NCBI RefSeq assembly: GCF_905171765.1
Contig: NC_053390.1
Location: 576,440,471-576,504,470, forward strand
DNA from: Bufo bufo
Taxonomy: Eukaryota; Chordata; Amphibia; Anura; Bufonidae
DNA: 64,000 nucleotides
Direction: 5' to 3'
Each line of letters begins with the position of its first letter. Positions within the stretch are counted from its first letter, which is position 1. The position numbers and the translations under genes are program-made. The notes beneath the pieces were generated by a model. It ran no database searches and was not told the origin of the DNA. It saw only the letters and a program-made list of their open reading frames with translations. Shown one piece after another: positions 19,785-28,950 of the stretch.

Positions 19785-19836
19785 GGGCGGGGCTACACCA
19801 CAAAGCGCGTCTTGTCTGTGTGGTTTGAGCGCGAAA
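19785..19836. promoter_or_regulatory. GC box and E2F-like site upstream of H2A.Z
   Basis: GGGCGGGG at 19785-19792 and GCGCGAAA at 19829-19836, the latter matching the E2F consensus. They suggest proliferation-linked control; this is inference from motif matches. Confidence 0.4.
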
Positions 19837-19865
19837 AGCTGGAAACGGCGTGGTACAATGTAAAG

Positions 19866-20021
19866 ATGGAGGCTGATGTAATAGCGCAGGACGTTCTTGT
19901 GCTCATTAGGAGAAATGCTGCGCATTGTCTTATAACTATAAGTAGTCCACAACCCGTGTGTAAAAAGCTTTACCTCACGTATGCGAAGAAACAGCATGTG
20001 GAGTGGGAAAAATACAAGTGA
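19866..20021 (+). other. Small open frame (51 codons) divergent from H2A.Z
   Basis: ATG at 19866 to TGA at 20021, lying about 200 bp from the H2A.Z start on the opposite strand. The protein (begins MEADVIAQDVLVLIRRN) matches nothing I recognise. It could belong to an upstream antisense transcript of the GC-rich promoter region, or be chance. Confidence 0.2.
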
Positions 20022-20040
20022 ATAGGTAGAAAAACCTAAC

Positions 20041-20196
20041 ATGGCCGCTGTAATGGAAGCACAAAAGCTTCTGAAAGAAACGGCTGTGAAACTCAGGCAC
20101 TTATGGCATATTCTCATCAGGCAGTTGAAATTGGCTGGTGAACACATGGTTCAGCAGCAGCTCAGCTGCCGTGTGCATGAACCAACTGTAATTTAG
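20041..20196 (+). other. Second small open frame (51 codons) divergent from H2A.Z
   Basis: ATG at 20041 in a good Kozak context (AACATGGCC) to TAG at 20194-20196. Begins MAAVMEAQKLLKETAVKLRH and looks amphipathic helical. The stop coincides with the border of a MITE, so an original frame may have been longer. Not recognised; possibly a first exon or chance. Confidence 0.22.
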
Positions 20197-20405
20197 GGCT
20201 CATGCACACGACCGCATGTATTTTGCGTCTGAAAAAACGGATCCGCAGGAAATACGGATGACATCTGTGTGCATTCTGTATTTTGCAGAACGGAACACCT
20301 GGCCCTTTATAGAACGGTCCTATTCTTGTCTGTAATGCAGACAATAATAGGACATGTTCTAGTACCTTCACGGAATGGAAATGCGTTTGTGTGCATGAGG
20401 CCTTG
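20193..20405. mobile_element. MITE with GGGCTCATGCACACG ends
   Basis: GGGCTCATGCACACGACCG at 20196 and TGTGTGCATGAGGCC ending 20402, flanked by TTA and TTG (degenerate TTA duplication). Same family as 56870-57156. Confidence 0.65.
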
Positions 20406-21048
20406 AAGGGGTTTTATATTCATTTAAAAATGTCCACGCAGAGACCACAACTTTGCCCTACGTGTGCTGCTATTGAAGCAGGTAGCCCGCTATCAGTGAA
20501 TTCCCCATCAGTCTATACACAGCATCTAATGAGTGCACCGTATAGAGAACCAGAAGCGGCAATGCAGCTTCCTGCTCTGGTCCCAGCAGTCATGTGATTG
20601 CTAAGGCCTGGGAGCCTGCATGAGCTGCTGGGTCTTAGCAGACCAAGATCAGCTCTGCAGCGAGTGTGTAAAACCTATCAGAGAGCTGTATTCCCCCTGT
20701 AACTGGAGCTAGTATGTCAGCCCTTTGTTACAGGAAAAACCAGCAATTAATAAAAAAAAAAAAACAACTAATGTTAAATGTACCCCAAAGGTTTCGAATA
20801 ACCTCATGGGGGGCACAGAGTGTAAAATAAAAAAATAAAGAGGCAGCCTGCCCCATCATTTAACCCCTCAGATGCCGACCTGTGAGTGAAGGCAGAGGGA
20901 TGCGGCTCCCTCTGCCTTCCGATCGGGGCCCCTGCAGTGAAATTGCGGGGCTCCGATTGGTTGCAATGGCAGCCTGGACACTGCTGAAGCGATCCAGGCC
21001 TGTCATGGCAATCTCCTTACTGAGTTATGCACGAGGCACAGCTCGGAA
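20406..21048. other. Unassigned region with an old repeat fragment
   Basis: Nothing coding. 20740-20970 looks like a decayed transposon interior (poly-A, inverted GGCAGAGGGATGCGGCTCCC). No borders can be fixed. Confidence 0.35.
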
Positions 21049-21315
21049 TGGGGAATCTGTCAACAGATTTGTTCCTATGAAACCGCCTGACCTTTTATAT
21101 GTGCGCTTGGCAGCTGAAGGCCCTCTGCGCTTTGATGACATCATCACGCCTGGCCCCGTAAATCAAAGTGCAGAGAGAAAGGAGTATCTAGGTGTAATGG
21201 CAACGCCCCTGTTGCTCCTAGAGGATCATTTGCATATATTAAAACTGTTGCCAGGTACACATGCAACAGGTCTGCCAGTTTTATAGGTACAAATCTGCTA
21301 ACAGATGCCCTTTAA
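21049..21315. mobile_element. Degenerate palindromic MITE
   Basis: GGGAATCTGTCAACAGATTTGT near 21051 is the near-complement of ACAAATCTGCTAACAGATGCCC ending 21310; TTAA borders only the right side. Related in style to the CTGTCACC palindromes. Confidence 0.55.
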
Positions 21316-21556
21316 ATTTGACACTTTGTGCCCTATGATCTTCTGCGTCACAGTTTTATTCTGTTGGACTTGCAGTGGCAGCCCGGGAGGAACGAATGGA
21401 GGATGGGAGGAGTAGTACTGGCTTTGGCAAGAATGAGTGTACACATGGATCACAGCGGCAGTCCTCACACCAATACCCTCCTAAGGCCATGCAGTGCAAG
21501 GAGGGTGCACCCTGGTGTTGGAGCTCCGGCCTGGTGGTAGTTATGGTGCCCATTAG

Positions 21557-22001
21557 GGCTAAAGCTATCGATTATTTTAGTAATCAAGTATTCTACCGAT
21601 TAATCCAACGATTGGCATTGCTACCAGCTCCTCCCCCAATGCCACCAGCTCCCCCACTCCCCATCCTAGCCATCAGTGCCCAGCCGCAGCGCCAGTGAAC
21701 TTAAATACTTACCTTTCCTGTGGGGGTGCTTCCGACACTCCAGAGATCTTCTATCCTATTCTTCACGCACTGCACTGAGACCTGACGTCACACAGCGCGC
21801 TTATGTGCACTACGTCCTGACGATGTGTGTACGTCAGGATCCAGTGCAGCGATGTGACCATGGAGCGTGAGTAATAGCAAGCTCTTCACTCACACTCCGT
21901 GGTCACATGGCACAAACGAATCATCGATGCAAAAAATGTGCATCAAGGATTTTTTTGTGTTGAGTTAATCGGTTAATTCGAGTAATCGTTTCAGCCCTAG
22001 C
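21557..22001. mobile_element. hAT-type MITE with TAGGGCT ends
   Basis: TAGGGCTAAAGC...ATCGATTA at the left and TAATCG...GTTTCAGCCCTA at the right form inverted ends. Flanking 8-mers GTGCCCAT and GCGCCCTT are similar, suggesting a decayed 8-bp hAT duplication. A second internal inverted repeat lies around 21775-21905. Confidence 0.6.
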
Positions 22002-22709
22002 GCCCTTTGCCTTAAGTGTCTCTGCAGGGTGCGAAGCTGGAGTTTGGATGCAGGTGAAATGGCATCAGTGACCATGCCAGTTGTGGTAAATAAATAAGTC
22101 TTTCTTTACTAAAATGCAGAATAGAAGTAGTAGTACATCCAACAGTATCAAAATCAGTTCAGTTCTACCGTAGTAAGATTGTATGGATAGCAGCAGTGAT
22201 AGAGGTTGTGGTACTCCTTCTCTCTATCTTTCCAGAGTCTCTTACTCTGCAGAACCCCAGGCTGGCAATGTAGCCCTTGGTAGAAACTTTGCAACTCCCG
22301 GACTGTGGGGCACAGAACCAAGACATAGCTGGCCAAACCGTATCAAAATGTGAAAGGGAGTGCTGGCAATATTCCTTCTCACAGCAGCTACAACTGACTC
22401 CAATGCACGGCCTTGCATATTCTGGACCTTCTAATCTTCTTTCACTTTCGCTCTCTGGAGCACTTTGGATACCTGTATCTGTCTCAGAGATGATGGTTCT
22501 TTGGGGCTCAGGCCTGGTCCTGAGGAGCAAGCAGACATGAGTCCTCTCAGTAGCACTGATAGATTAGACTCTCTCCTGACTATTAATACAAATGACTGTA
22601 GGTGTCCCTAATGCCAGGAATCGGATTATAGTATATCAACAAGTGTTGTGGCAAAATGAAAGGGCACCCTAAAGCAATAATAGTGGTAAAGCTCCCAAAT
22701 ACATATAAA
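22002..22709. other. Unassigned region, possibly an LTR remnant
   Basis: Contains AAATAAGTCTTTCTTTACTAA-like sequence resembling LTR R/U5 regions of frog retroelements, but no paired LTR or coding sequence. Otherwise nothing recognisable. Confidence 0.25.
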
Positions 22710-22736
22710 TTAACCACTTCAGCCCCCAGTGCTTAA
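22710..22736. repeat. Duplicated terminal 23-mer of composite copy B
   Basis: The end sequence TTAACCACTTCAGCCCCCAG occurs at 22710, and again with one T-to-C change at 22733, spacing 23 bp. Confidence 0.75.
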
Positions 22737-23571
22737 CCACCTCAGCCCCCAGTGCTTAAACACCCTGAAAGACCAGGCCACTTTTTACACTTCTGACCTA
22801 CACTACTTTCACCGTTTATTGCTCGGTCATGCAACTTACCACCCAAATGAATTTTACCTCCTTTTCTTCTCACTAATAGAGCTTTCATTTGGTGGTATTT
22901 CATTGCTGCTGACATTTTTACTTTTTTTGTTATTAATCGAAATTTAACGATTTTTTTTGCAAAAAAATGACATTTTTCACTTTCAGTTGTAAAATTTTGC
23001 AAAAAAAACGACATCCATATATAAATTTTGCTCTAAATTTATTGTTCTACATGTCTTTGATTAAAAAAAAATGTTTGGGTAAAAAAAAAATGGTTTGGGT
23101 AAAAGTTATAGCGTTTACAAACTATGGTACAAAAATGTGAATTTCCGCTTTTTGAAGCAGCTCTGACTTTCTGAGCACCTGTCATGTTTCCTGAGGTTCT
23201 ACAATGCCCAGACAGTACAAACACCCCACAAATGACCCCATTTCTGAAAGTACACACCCTAAGGTATTCGCTGATGGGCATAGTGAGTTCATAGAACTTT
23301 TTATTTTTTGTCACAAGTTAGCGGAAAATTATGATTTATTTTTTTTTCTTACAAAGTCTCATATTCCACTAACTTGTGACAAAAAATAAAAAGTTCTATG
23401 AACTCACTATGCCCATCAGCGAATACCTTGGGGTCTCTTCTTTCCAAAATGGGGTCACTTGTGGGGTAGTTATACTGCCCTGGCATTCTAGGGACCCAAA
23501 TGTGTGGTAAGGAGTTTGAAATCAAATTCTGTAAAAAATGACCTGTGAAATCCGAAAGGTGCTCTTTGGAA

Positions 23572-23576
23572 TATGG
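23572..23576. repeat. 5-bp target duplication, left (TATGG)
   Basis: TATGG immediately before the left LTR; the same pentamer follows the right LTR at 28946-28950. Removing the insert restores the repeat sequence seen uninterrupted elsewhere (GGAATATGGGCCCC). Confidence 0.9.
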
Positions 23577-24090
23577 TGTTACAATCCTACAGGCTCACCT
23601 GAGTCAGAGGATAGCTGGCTGGAGGTGGAGCCCAGTGGCAAGGACCGCAGGCAGGTTGTAGTTGCAGCGTAGTCAGACAGAGGCGTAATCGGTTAGCAGG
23701 CGGTGGTTCAGGGCAGGCAGCAGTGAGCGTGGTCAGACAATCCGGATCGGGAACGGTGGAAGCAGGTCAGTTGGTAGGGACAAGCAGAAGAGTAGTCGGG
23801 GACAATTCCAAGGTCGGCAGCAGTCAAGTTGGTAGCAGTAGCAGCAGAGGAACAGCAGTAGATGCAGCAGGATCAAGTCCAGAAGAACAATAACCAGCAG
23901 GGATCTGGTGCAAGAGGCTGGGCTTATAAAGAGGAAGTAGCAGGTGCAAGGAATCACAGAGATTAACAAGGCAAGGCTGGAACAAGGTAGATCAAAGAGT
24001 TCAGTAGAAGGAAATGTCCAGAAGGGTTGGTAGTCTAGTGGCTAGAGCTACTGCCTGGGACATGGCTGGTCACTGGTTCGAATCCCGACA
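23577..24090 (-). repeat. 3' LTR of the sushi-type element
   Basis: 514 bp; differs from the other LTR only at GAACAGCAG versus GAACAGTAG, as far as I could see. The gag-pol frame ends inside it (stop 24037-24035). Confidence 0.92.
24031..24085 (+). promoter_or_regulatory. tRNA-like A and B box pair at the LTR terminus, antisense to the element
   Basis: TAGTCTAGTGG (24031-24041) fits the pol III A box and GGTTCGAATCC (24075-24085) is an exact B box, at tRNA-like spacing. Repeated in the other LTR at 28886-28896 and 28930-28940. No acceptor stem can be formed because the LTR ends 5 bp after the B box, so this is not a tRNA gene. Confidence 0.55.
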
Positions 24091-27000
24091 GTACTCCCCC
24101 CCTTCCAAGGTGACCTCCGGGCACCGCAGATGATGGTTTATCGGGATGTCTTTGGTGGAAAGATTTTACCAGTCTGGGGGCATGGACATTTTCCTCCGGC
24201 TCCCAGGAGTTATCCTCGGGGGAATAGCCTTTCCACCCAACTAGATACTGCAGCCTTCCACGGTGGAGTCTGGAGTCAAGGATCTTGGCCACAGTGTATT
24301 CCTCCTGGTCTTGTACTCTTACCGGAGGAGGAGGAGGGGGGTGGCGGCCTGGGAAAGTGTTCTCAACATGTGGTTTCAGGAGAGAGCAGTGGAAAACCGG
24401 GTGCACTCGGATGGAGTCGGGAAGGTCGAGTCGGAAGGTGACTTCGTTGATTCGAGCCGTGATCCGGAAAGGACCCATGTATTTTTGGCCCAACTTCCGG
24501 GAGGGAACCTTTGGGCTTAGGTTTCTGGTGGAGAGCCACACCTTGTCCCCTACCTGGAATTCCGGAGCGGGTTTGCGGTGTTTATCCGCTGCCTGCTTGA
24601 AGCGGCTCTGGGCTCGATGTAGATTGTCCCGAATATTTTCCTGTGCCTGTTGTAGACTTGCAAGACGTTCGGCCACAGCTGGGACTGTGGTGGAAATGGG
24701 CAAGTGAGGGATGAAGGTTGGGTGTAGGCCGGTGTTAGCGTAGAACGGGCTGTATTGGGTAGAACTGTGCTCCGCATTGTTATAGGCGAACTCTGCCGTA
24801 GAGAGGTGGTCCAGCCAGTCGTCCTGCAGATGGGTGACGAAACAGCGCAAATACTGCTCGAGGGTTTGATTCTTTCTCTCGGTCTGCCCATTGGATTGGG
24901 GGTGGAACGCAGAAGACAGGTTCACCTTGATCCCAAGGGTTTGACAGAAGTTTCTCCAGAACCTGGAAGTGAACTGTACTCCCCGATCCGAAACAACATC
25001 GTCCGGGGCCCCATGTAGCCTAAAAACCTCTCGGAGTACGAGATCGGTCGTCTGTTTGGCGGTAGGTAGGCCCTTGCAGGGGATGAAGTGGGCCATTTTG
25101 GTGAGACGGTCGACGACGACCAGAACGGTGTTCATGCCTTTGGAGGGAGGAAGTTCCACAATAAAGTCCATGGAGATTGAACCCCAGGGGCGGGAGGGAA
25201 CCGGGAGTGGACATAGCAAGCCCACGGGGGAGGAGCGGGGGGTCTTGTTGCGGGCGCACGTCGTGCATGAGGAGACAAACCTCTCGGTATCTTTTCTGTA
25301 AGTTGGCCACCAGAAGAAACGGGAGAGGAGCTCCTGGGTCCTTCTGATACCCAGATGGCCGGCCGGTTTGGAATCGTGGTTGAGTTTAAGTACGTCAAGT
25401 CGTGCAGATTCTGGTACGTACAACTGCTGATCCCGGTACAACCAGTAGCCACCCTTGAGAGTAAGGTTTACAGCTCCAGGTGGGTAGGTGAGGAGGTGAT
25501 CGTTCTCATACCCTTCCTTGAGGGAACCCAGAAGTTCCCTCAAGTAGGTGGCTCCTATGATGCTTCTGTCGGGAAGGATACCGGCCGGAGCCTCATTGAT
25601 CTGAGAGGTTTCAGAGAACATCCTTGAGAGAGCATCCGCTTTGCCGTTCTTCGACCCAGGGCGATAGGAGATAACAAAATTGAATCTGGAGAAAAACAGA
25701 CTCCACCTGGCCTGTCTGGCGGTGAGTCTCTTGGCGCTGCGGATAAACTCTAGGTTCCGATGGTCAGTGTATACAGAGATGGGATTATGGGCCCCCTCCA
25801 GCAAGTGTCTCCACTCGGTGAAAGCGTCCTTGATTGCCAGCAGTTCCTTATTCCCGATGTCGTAATTCCGTTCAGCGGGGGACATCTGGCGGGAGAAGAA
25901 AGCGCAAGGGTGTAGGAGCATCTTTTCCCCTGAACGTTGAGACAGAATTGCGCCCACCGCAGCGTCGGAGGCGTCCACCTCGACCGTAAATAGTAATTCA
26001 GGGTTTGGGTGGGCCAGGATCGGGGCAGAGGTGAAGAGGGACTTCAGTTTAGCAAAGGCCTCCTGTGCCTCCGGAGTCCACCCGAAGGGGACAGTCTTTT
26101 TTGTTAGTTGAGTGATTGGGGCGATGATTTTTGAAAAGTTCCTGATGAACTTCCGATAAAAGTTTGCAAAACCTACAAACCTCTGGACCTCCTTTTCGTT
26201 TTTCGGGGCAGGCCACTCAGTCACGGCCTGGATCTTCCGGGGATCCATACTTAAGCCCTCCGGTGAAATAATATAGCCGAGGAATTGGGTGGAAGTCTGT
26301 TCAAATTCGCACTTCTCCAGCTTAATATAGAGAGACTGTTCACGGAGTTTCTGTAGCACCCTGCGGACATGCCCACGATGTTGTTCAGGGTCTTCTGAGA
26401 AAATCAAAATATCGTCCAGATATGCTACCACAAATTGGTCAAGCATGTCCCTGAGGACGTCGTTGATAAAATGTTGGAAGGTAGCAGGGGCATTGCAGAG
26501 GCCGAAAGGCATGACCAGATACTCAAAGTGACCATAGCGGGTTCGGAAGGCGGTTTTCCACTCGTCCCCCGGGCGAATTCGGACCAGGTTGTAGGCTCCT
26601 CGGAGATCGAGCTTAGTGAAGACTTTTGCCGCCCGAAGTCTCTCAAGGAGTTCAGAAATCAGGGGGAGAGGGTACCGGTTCTTCACAGTAACGTTGTTGA
26701 GCTTTCGATAATCTATGCAAGGGCGTAGAGAAGAGTCTTTTTTCTCCACGAAGAAGAAAGGGGCCCCTGCAGGGGATGTGGAAGGTCGGATAAAACCTTT
26801 TTTTAGATTTTCGTCTAAGTACTCCTTCAGGGCCTTTAGTTCCGGCTCGGAGAGGGAGTATATACTGCCGAAGGGTATTTCGGCTCCAGGTAGCAGCTCA
26901 ATCGGGCAGTCATAAGGCCGATGCGGGGGCAGTTTGTCTGCATTTCTTTTGTCACAGACATCCTGGAACTCCAGATATTGAGGGGGTAAAAGCTCCTTGG

Positions 27001-28414
27001 TGGATAGTCCGAATATGGTAGGTTCTTCGGGCGGAGAAGGGACGGATTTACGTAAACAGTTCTGAGAACAAAAGTCTGAGCGGAACCGTATGCAGCGGGC
27101 ATCCCAGTCCACCGAGGGGTTGTGAGTTTCCAACCAAGGGATGCCTAGGATCACCGGAAACTTAGGGGAGGTGATCAGGGAGAAGTGAATGGTTTCCTGA
27201 TGATCGGGTTCGACGAGAAGTTGAAGATCAGCGGTCTGGTGCGTAACCGGCCCAGAAGAGAGCGGGGTCCCATCGACGGTTTCCAGATCGATGGGGGCTG
27301 CCCTGGTTACCAGTGGTATGTTGTTCTCATGGGCGAAGGTCAAGTCCATGAAATTTCCGCCGGCCCCCGAGTCAAGCATTGCGGAGCAGGGAAGCTGTCG
27401 TTCCCCAATGGTGATAAGGATGGGAACAATGAAGTGGGACCCGGTACCTGTAGTGTCCATGGTTTCAGAGGCCAAGGGTGAAATTGTAGCTTGTTGTAAT
27501 TCCCGTAATTCAGTGACAGCAATGGTTCGGCAAGTCTTATTGGGGCACCTAATAGCGAAGTGCCCTGGCTCGCCACAGTAAAGGCAGAGGCCCGCGGCCA
27601 GTCGTCTCTCCTTTTCAGCAGCCGATAGAGTCTTGCGCAGTGTGTCGACCTGCATCGGTTCGGTGGAGGGTTGGTGAGCCGGCTGAGTCATTGGAGTGAA
27701 AGGGTACGCGGGCCTGTTATCTAAGGACCAGAGTCTTTCTCTCCTTCTTTCCGCGAGTCTCCGGTCAATTCGGATGCACAGTTGGACGAAGTCATCCAGA
27801 TCGTCTGGGGCGTCTACCCTGGCGAGCTCATCCTTTATAAGTTCGGAGAGTCCGCGGCGAAATTGACTTTTCTGAGCAGCGGGGTTCCAGGTGGTGTCCG
27901 TGACCCAGCGGCGGAACTCGGAGGAATACTCGGCTACAGAGCGTCTTCCCTGCCGTAGACTGTGCAGCCTAGCCTCGGCAGTCGCGCAGCGGTTAGGGTC
28001 GTCGAAGACTTGGCTCATGGCTGTGGTGAAGTTGTCTAAATTATTTAATAAGAGACTGTGGGACTCCACATATGGGGATGCCCATGCCAGGGCCTCGTCA
28101 GTTAGAAGGTTAATGATGAACAGGATCTTCTTTCTGTCCGAGGAAAAGGAGCCCGGCTGCATCTGAAAGTAGATACGGCACTGGTTGAGGAACCCCCGAA
28201 ACTGGCTCCGATCGCCGTTAAACTTTGACGGGAGAGGCATGCGGGAGTCTGTGACCGCGCTGCGTACGTCCAGTAGTTGACGCTGTAAATCGATAATTTC
28301 TCTCTGTTGGCTCTGGATTGCGCCTTGAAGTTGAGTCATTTCCTTTTGGGCAGAGGTGCCAAACTCCTGAAGTTCGGAGACTTGTTTGCGCAGGGTGGCC
28401 ATCGCGGACTCCAT
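24035..28414 (-). CDS. Gag-Pol polyprotein of the sushi-type chromovirus (1459 aa)
   Basis: One continuous frame; sushi elements often separate gag and pol by a frameshift, so fusion is notable. Order: coiled-coil-like N-terminus (1-55); sushi/PEG10-type capsid (about 60-220); CCHC knuckle CLYCGEPGHFAIRC (277-290); protease DSG (348-350); reverse transcriptase (about 530-710) with KLDLRGAYN and YLDD at 665-668; RNase H (about 805-925, DASDAAVGAIL); integrase with HHCC (H1013, H1020, C1050, C1053) and catalytic D1083, D1143, E1179; GPF-type module (KYMGPFRI, 1311-1318); chromodomain (about 1371-1425, YLVGWKGYSPEDNSWEPEEN). The ATG lies 17 nt after the 5' LTR. The last 18 codons are encoded within the 3' LTR. 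No disabling change was seen. Confidence 0.95.
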   Translation of the reverse strand: MESAMATLRKQVSELQEFGTSAQKEMTQLQGAIQSQQREIIDLQRQLLDVRSAVTDSRMPLPSKFNGDRSQFRGFLNQCRIYFQMQPGSFSSDRKKILFIINLLTDEALAWASPYVESHSLLLNNLDNFTTAMSQVFDDPNRCATAEARLHSLRQGRRSVAEYSSEFRRWVTDTTWNPAAQKSQFRRGLSELIKDELARVDAPDDLDDFVQLCIRIDRRLAERRRERLWSLDNRPAYPFTPMTQPAHQPSTEPMQVDTLRKTLSAAEKERRLAAGLCLYCGEPGHFAIRCPNKTCRTIAVTELRELQQATISPLASETMDTTGTGSHFIVPILITIGERQLPCSAMLDSGAGGNFMDLTFAHENNIPLVTRAAPIDLETVDGTPLSSGPVTHQTADLQLLVEPDHQETIHFSLITSPKFPVILGIPWLETHNPSVDWDARCIRFRSDFCSQNCLRKSVPSPPEEPTIFGLSTKELLPPQYLEFQDVCDKRNADKLPPHRPYDCPIELLPGAEIPFGSIYSLSEPELKALKEYLDENLKKGFIRPSTSPAGAPFFFVEKKDSSLRPCIDYRKLNNVTVKNRYPLPLISELLERLRAAKVFTKLDLRGAYNLVRIRPGDEWKTAFRTRYGHFEYLVMPFGLCNAPATFQHFINDVLRDMLDQFVVAYLDDILIFSEDPEQHRGHVRRVLQKLREQSLYIKLEKCEFEQTSTQFLGYIISPEGLSMDPRKIQAVTEWPAPKNEKEVQRFVGFANFYRKFIRNFSKIIAPITQLTKKTVPFGWTPEAQEAFAKLKSLFTSAPILAHPNPELLFTVEVDASDAAVGAILSQRSGEKMLLHPCAFFSRQMSPAERNYDIGNKELLAIKDAFTEWRHLLEGAHNPISVYTDHRNLEFIRSAKRLTARQARWSLFFSRFNFVISYRPGSKNGKADALSRMFSETSQINEAPAGILPDRSIIGATYLRELLGSLKEGYENDHLLTYPPGAVNLTLKGGYWLYRDQQLYVPESARLDVLKLNHDSKPAGHLGIRRTQELLSRFFWWPTYRKDTERFVSSCTTCARNKTPRSSPVGLLCPLPVPSRPWGSISMDFIVELPPSKGMNTVLVVVDRLTKMAHFIPCKGLPTAKQTTDLVLREVFRLHGAPDDVVSDRGVQFTSRFWRNFCQTLGIKVNLSSAFHPQSNGQTERKNQTLEQYLRCFVTHLQDDWLDHLSTAEFAYNNAEHSSTQYSPFYANTGLHPTFIPHLPISTTVPAVAERLASLQQAQENIRDNLHRAQSRFKQAADKHRKPAPEFQVGDKVWLSTRNLSPKVPSRKLGQKYMGPFRITARINEVTFRLDLPDSIRVHPVFHCSLLKPHVENTFPGRHPPPPPPVRVQDQEEYTVAKILDSRLHRGRLQYLVGWKGYSPEDNSWEPEENVHAPRLVKSFHQRHPDKPSSAVPGGHLGRGGVLSGFEPVTSHVPGSSSSH
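24091..24106 (-). promoter_or_regulatory. Polypurine tract of the sushi-type element
   Basis: Element-sense GGAAGGGGGGGAGTAC ends directly at the 3' LTR, as expected for the plus-strand DNA primer site. Confidence 0.75.
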
Positions 28415-28420
28415 TTTCGG

Positions 28421-28430
28421 GCTGGTTATT
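28421..28430 (-). promoter_or_regulatory. Self-priming type primer-binding sequence
   Basis: Element-sense AATAACCAGC, one nucleotide after the 5' LTR, is the perfect complement of GCTGGTTATT (28753-28744) in the LTR, located 30 nt downstream of the TATA box. No TGG-type tRNA-complementary site is present. Confidence 0.7.
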
Positions 28431-28431
28431 C

Positions 28432-28945
28432 TGTTACAATCCTACAGGCTCACCTGAGTCAGAGGATAGCTGGCTGGAGGTGGAGCCCAGTGGCAAGGAC
28501 CGCAGGCAGGTTGTAGTTGCAGCGTAGTCAGACAGAGGCGTAATCGGTTAGCAGGCGGTGGTTCAGGGCAGGCAGCAGTGAGCGTGGTCAGACAATCCGG
28601 ATCGGGAACGGTGGAAGCAGGTCAGTTGGTAGGGACAAGCAGAAGAGTAGTCGGGGACAATTCCAAGGTCGGCAGCAGTCAAGTTGGTAGCAGTAGCAGC
28701 AGAGGAACAGTAGTAGATGCAGCAGGATCAAGTCCAGAAGAACAATAACCAGCAGGGATCTGGTGCAAGAGGCTGGGCTTATAAAGAGGAAGTAGCAGGT
28801 GCAAGGAATCACAGAGATTAACAAGGCAAGGCTGGAACAAGGTAGATCAAAGAGTTCAGTAGAAGGAAATGTCCAGAAGGGTTGGTAGTCTAGTGGCTAG
28901 AGCTACTGCCTGGGACATGGCTGGTCACTGGTTCGAATCCCGACA
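28432..28945 (-). repeat. 5' LTR of the sushi-type element
   Basis: 514 bp, TG...CA. Contains an element-sense TATA box and the predicted transcript start, and the antisense tRNA-like boxes at its outer end. Followed by TATGG at 28946-28950. Confidence 0.92.
28778..28783 (-). promoter_or_regulatory. TATA box in the 5' LTR
   Basis: TATAAG on the element strand (in TTTATAAGCCC), 30 nt upstream of GCTGGTTATT. Confidence 0.65.
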
Positions 28946-28950
28946 TATGG

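Larger units (their letters stand above)
23577..28945 (-). mobile_element. Tf1/sushi-type chromovirus retrotransposon, apparently intact
   Basis: Two 514-bp LTRs (23577-24090 and 28432-28945, TG...CA ends) with one difference found by eye, flanked by a 5-bp duplication TATGG. The single gag-pol frame (28414-24035) is intact with all catalytic motifs and a C-terminal chromodomain. Element-sense 5' LTR is the right-hand one. A 10-nt primer-binding sequence adjoining it is complementary to the predicted transcript start, as in self-priming Tf1/sushi elements. The near-identical LTRs and open frame point to a recent insertion, nested in composite copy B. Confidence 0.93.

Noticed and set aside
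20882..21286. 134-codon plus-strand frame
   Set aside because: It covers a decayed repeat and a palindromic MITE; composition and content do not suggest a gene.
24022..24090. A tRNA gene at the LTR end
   Set aside because: A and B boxes are present, but the LTR stops 5 bp after the B box, the T stem has mismatches and no acceptor stem can form.
24130..28527. Multiple plus-strand frames of 60-140 codons
   Set aside because: Shadows of the intact gag-pol frame on the other strand.
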